The notes under the pieces were generated by a model. That model was not told the origin of the DNA and did no database searches. It worked only from the letters and a program-made list of their open reading frames with translations. Both the position numbers and the translations under genes were made by a program. Source: Verrucomicrobiaceae bacterium (GTDB lineage: Bacteria > Verrucomicrobiota > Verrucomicrobiia > Verrucomicrobiales > Verrucomicrobiaceae). From it: a stretch of 64,000 nucleotides of DNA. Shown here one piece after another: positions 62,211 to 64,000 of this stretch (position 1 is the first letter of the stretch; every line of letters starts with the position of its first letter). Where the stretch lies: the NCBI GenBank assembly GCA_027484445.1, contig JAIXSY010000019.1, positions 62,001 to 126,000 of the forward strand, in the 5' to 3' direction.

Positions 62211-63557
62211 TCATTCGCGGGCTAGCAGATCTCGGAGCTTTCGTCTCAGGGTGGCGCGGTTCATGTTGAGCGCTGCGGCGAGCCGTGTCGGTTTGTCTTC
62301 AAAGCGGGATAGCAGTGTCTCTAGCATCTGCTTTTCCACATGAGCCAGCAGAGCATCGTAGTCGGGCCAATCGGTCTCGGGTCCGGTCAGCCGCTGATCC
62401 AGCCAGACGTTCAGCGCTCGGCTCAGGGCGACATCCAGGTGACCACCGGATTCCGTGGCGATGCTGCTGGAGACAGCTTCCGGCAGATGGCGTGGCAAAA
62501 TGACCGTGCTGCTGCAGATGGCTGCTGCGTGTTGCATGGCCGTGGCGAGCTCACGAACATTTCCCGGCCAGCCATGAGCTTTGACGCAGGCGAGTGCCTC
62601 GGGCGAGAGCACGAGCTCGCGGCCTGGTGCGGCACGGCCGAGCAGGTAGGCTGCGAGAGCGGGCAGGTCTTCCACCCGCTCGTGCAGCGGCGGCAGAGTC
62701 AGCTGCAGGACACCGAGCTGATAGAACAGATCCTCACGGAAGCGACCGGCCGCGATCTCCTCGGCGAGGTTGGCTGAACTGGTGGCCAGCAGCCGCGCCT
62801 GGTTCGGCCCACCAGCGGTGCTTTGCGCTCGCATCAGCACGCCTTGCAGGGGCAGGGGCAGGGCTGCGACTTCCTCGATCAGCAGCGATCCTCCTGCCGC
62901 GCGGCTCAGGGCCTCTTGCAGTGCTTTTTCTTGCTCATCGGCAGGCCATTCGTCGGGGCGAAAGGCTGTCAGCTCACGTGTGCTGCGGGCGCTGTTGCGG
63001 TGGATGACTTGGGCGGCCAGTGTTTTTCCACTGCCACGCGGCCCGCAGAGCAGTACAGGTGCATCATTCGCGCAGGCCTGGGCCACGATGGCAAAGGCGC
63101 GCTGCATGCCGGGGGCGGCTCCGATCATGATGGCCTGCGTGGTTTCGATCGGCGCGGTTGGGGGAGCGGGCGGGGTGCCGCTGGGTGTATTGTCCGCAGT
63201 AGGACTTAGCAGACTGCGCAGGCTGGCCTGCATTTCGGCGAGGTTGAGGGGCTTGAGGAAATAATCTCGTGCTCCAAGGCGCCGTGCCTCCAGGGCATTC
63301 TCCAGTGTGCCGTGGGCAGTGATGATGAGCACCTCAGGCATCTTGGGCAGCTGTCGCATCTCGGCCAGCACCTTCAGGCCACTCATGTCGGGCAGGCCGA
63401 TGTCCAGCAGCACGAGGTCAAAGCGCTGCCGTGTGGCTTTGTCTAGCCCACCCTGGCCTGAGGCGGCCACGACAGGCTCAGCCCCCAGTCGGCGGACGAC
63501 CGTCGCGAGGGCGGCAGCGAGGGCGTATTCGTCTTCGATGATCAGGACGCTGGGCAT
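62211..63557 (-). CDS. NtrC-like response regulator lacking the GAFTGA loop
   Basis: A 448-aa protein with a receiver domain (VLIIEDEYALAAALATVVRR, phospho-Asp in LVLLDIGLPDMSGLK, Lys in YFLKPLNLAEM), a AAA+ domain (Walker A LLCGPRGSGKTLAAQVIHRN, Walker B GGSLLIEEVAALPLPLQGVL, RFREDLFYQLGVLQLTLPPL) and a C-terminal Fis-type DNA-binding helix (ALNMNRATLRRKLRDLL). The GAFTGA loop that contacts sigma-54 is absent, and Walker B has EE instead of DE. It probably does not drive sigma-54. Start at 63557 gives the usual N-terminus. It follows a histidine kinase gene by 42 bp. Confidence 0.88.
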   Translation of the reverse strand: MPSVLIIEDEYALAAALATVVRRLGAEPVVAASGQGGLDKATRQRFDLVLLDIGLPDMSGLKVLAEMRQLPKMPEVLIITAHGTLENALEARRLGARDYFLKPLNLAEMQASLRSLLSPTADNTPSGTPPAPPTAPIETTQAIMIGAAPGMQRAFAIVAQACANDAPVLLCGPRGSGKTLAAQVIHRNSARSTRELTAFRPDEWPADEQEKALQEALSRAAGGSLLIEEVAALPLPLQGVLMRAQSTAGGPNQARLLATSSANLAEEIAAGRFREDLFYQLGVLQLTLPPLHERVEDLPALAAYLLGRAAPGRELVLSPEALACVKAHGWPGNVRELATAMQHAAAICSSTVILPRHLPEAVSSSIATESGGHLDVALSRALNVWLDQRLTGPETDWPDYDALLAHVEKQMLETLLSRFEDKPTRLAAALNMNRATLRRKLRDLLARE

Positions 63558-63599
63558 GATGGAGGGGCAGAGGGCGTGCAGCTTACGAGGGGAAGGCAA

Positions 63600-64000
63600 T
63601 CAGGGAAGCAAGGGCAGGGTGACTTCGACCCAGGCTCCGCCTTGTGGATGATTTTTGAGCATCAATCGGCCACCATGGGCAGAAACGATCTCTTGGACGA
63701 CGTTCAGGCCGACGCCCATGCCGCCTTCTTTTTCAGAAAAGAACAATTCTGAACCATGTGCCAGGGCGGAGGGGGAAAAACCTGGCCCGTGATCGCGAAA
63801 GACGAGAAGGCCCTGACCGGGCTGCTTTTCGAGCGAGATTTCCAGCGTGCCGCCTTGGGCCATGGCCTGGATGGCATTCAGCATGAGGTTCCGGCAGACC
63901 TGAAGTAGTCGCGCGCGGTCGCCGCGCACAGTGGCCTGCCAAGTCTCTGCAGGTGGCTCGCAGCGCAGGGTCACAGCCGCGTGAGCAGCGGGAGCTTGCA
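63600..64000 (-). CDS. Sensor histidine kinase, C-terminal part (cut by window edge)
   Basis: The frame stays open to the right edge, and the visible 133 codons hold a HATPase domain: N box NLMLNAIQAMAQGG, G1 FRDHGPGFS, and G2 GMGVGLNVVQEIVSAHGG. The dimerisation domain with the phospho-His lies beyond the edge. It is the cognate partner of the response regulator 42 bp downstream, in the same transcript, by position. Confidence 0.88.
   Translation of the reverse strand, partial: QAPAAHAAVTLRCEPPAETWQATVRGDRARLLQVCRNLMLNAIQAMAQGGTLEISLEKQPGQGLLVFRDHGPGFSPSALAHGSELFFSEKEGGMGVGLNVVQEIVSAHGGRLMLKNHPQGGAWVEVTLPLLP

Overview
The window looks like a chromosomal segment of a Gram-negative member of the Verrucomicrobiota, probably close to Prosthecobacter/Verrucomicrobium. 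This is an inference from gene content: an exosortase/PEP-CTERM surface system, a Ser/Thr kinase-WD40 fusion, Ig-like and Sel1-repeat proteins, a PIN-PhoH protein, lipid A and heptose genes, and few Shine-Dalgarno sites. There are no insertion sequences, integrases, CRISPR arrays or rRNA genes. One tRNA gene is present.

Layout. 1-8.9 kb: housekeeping and secreted proteins (amidase, Tex, an Ig-like exported protein, an outer-membrane barrel, an esterase, an SMP-30-like protein) with a small RelE/ParE-type toxin-antitoxin pair. 8.9-32 kb: a long, mostly minus-strand surface-polysaccharide locus. It holds two glycosyltransferases of family 4, one of family 9, two O-acyltransferases, two asparagine-synthetase-like amidotransferases, a CapK-like adenylate-forming enzyme, a two-domain oxidoreductase, two methyltransferases, a Wzy/O-antigen-ligase-like protein, a Wzx-like flippase, gmhA, hldA, and an exosortase fused to an EpsI domain. 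A PEP-CTERM protein sits inside the locus, and DAHP synthase lies at its upstream end. 32-43.4 kb: a DenD-like dehydrogenase, dtd, two exported or membrane-anchored proteins of unknown role, alr, the kinase-WD40 protein, a hexose-6-phosphate mutarotase, a DUF3108 protein and a DctA-type symporter.

43.7-53.7 kb: a fused str-S10-partial spc ribosomal cluster (rpsL-rpsG-fusA-rpsJ-rplC-rplD-rplW-rplB-rpsS-[exported coiled-coil protein]-rplV-rpsC-rplP-rpmC-rpsQ-rplN-rplX) that ends at a strong terminator. It has no tuf, contains a non-ribosomal exported protein between S19 and L22, and stops after a short L24 instead of continuing to L5. 53.8-64 kb: a HAD phosphatase, lpxI, a Sel1-repeat protein, tRNA-Ala(GGC), a DEVD-box RNA helicase, PIN-PhoH, miaB, and an NtrC-like response regulator without the GAFTGA loop, beside a histidine kinase cut by the window edge.

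How it fits together. gmhA/hldA make activated-heptose precursors and the GT9, GT4, Wzx and Wzy-like proteins build and export a polymer. The amidotransferases, acyltransferases and methyltransferases probably decorate it. The exosortase would anchor PEP-CTERM proteins at the surface. The PEP-CTERM protein in the locus has a single mature-region cysteine and a later TQ motif, the arrangement of an internal-thioester adhesin, and is the most interesting candidate for an undescribed system here. The second is the exported protein embedded in the S10 operon.
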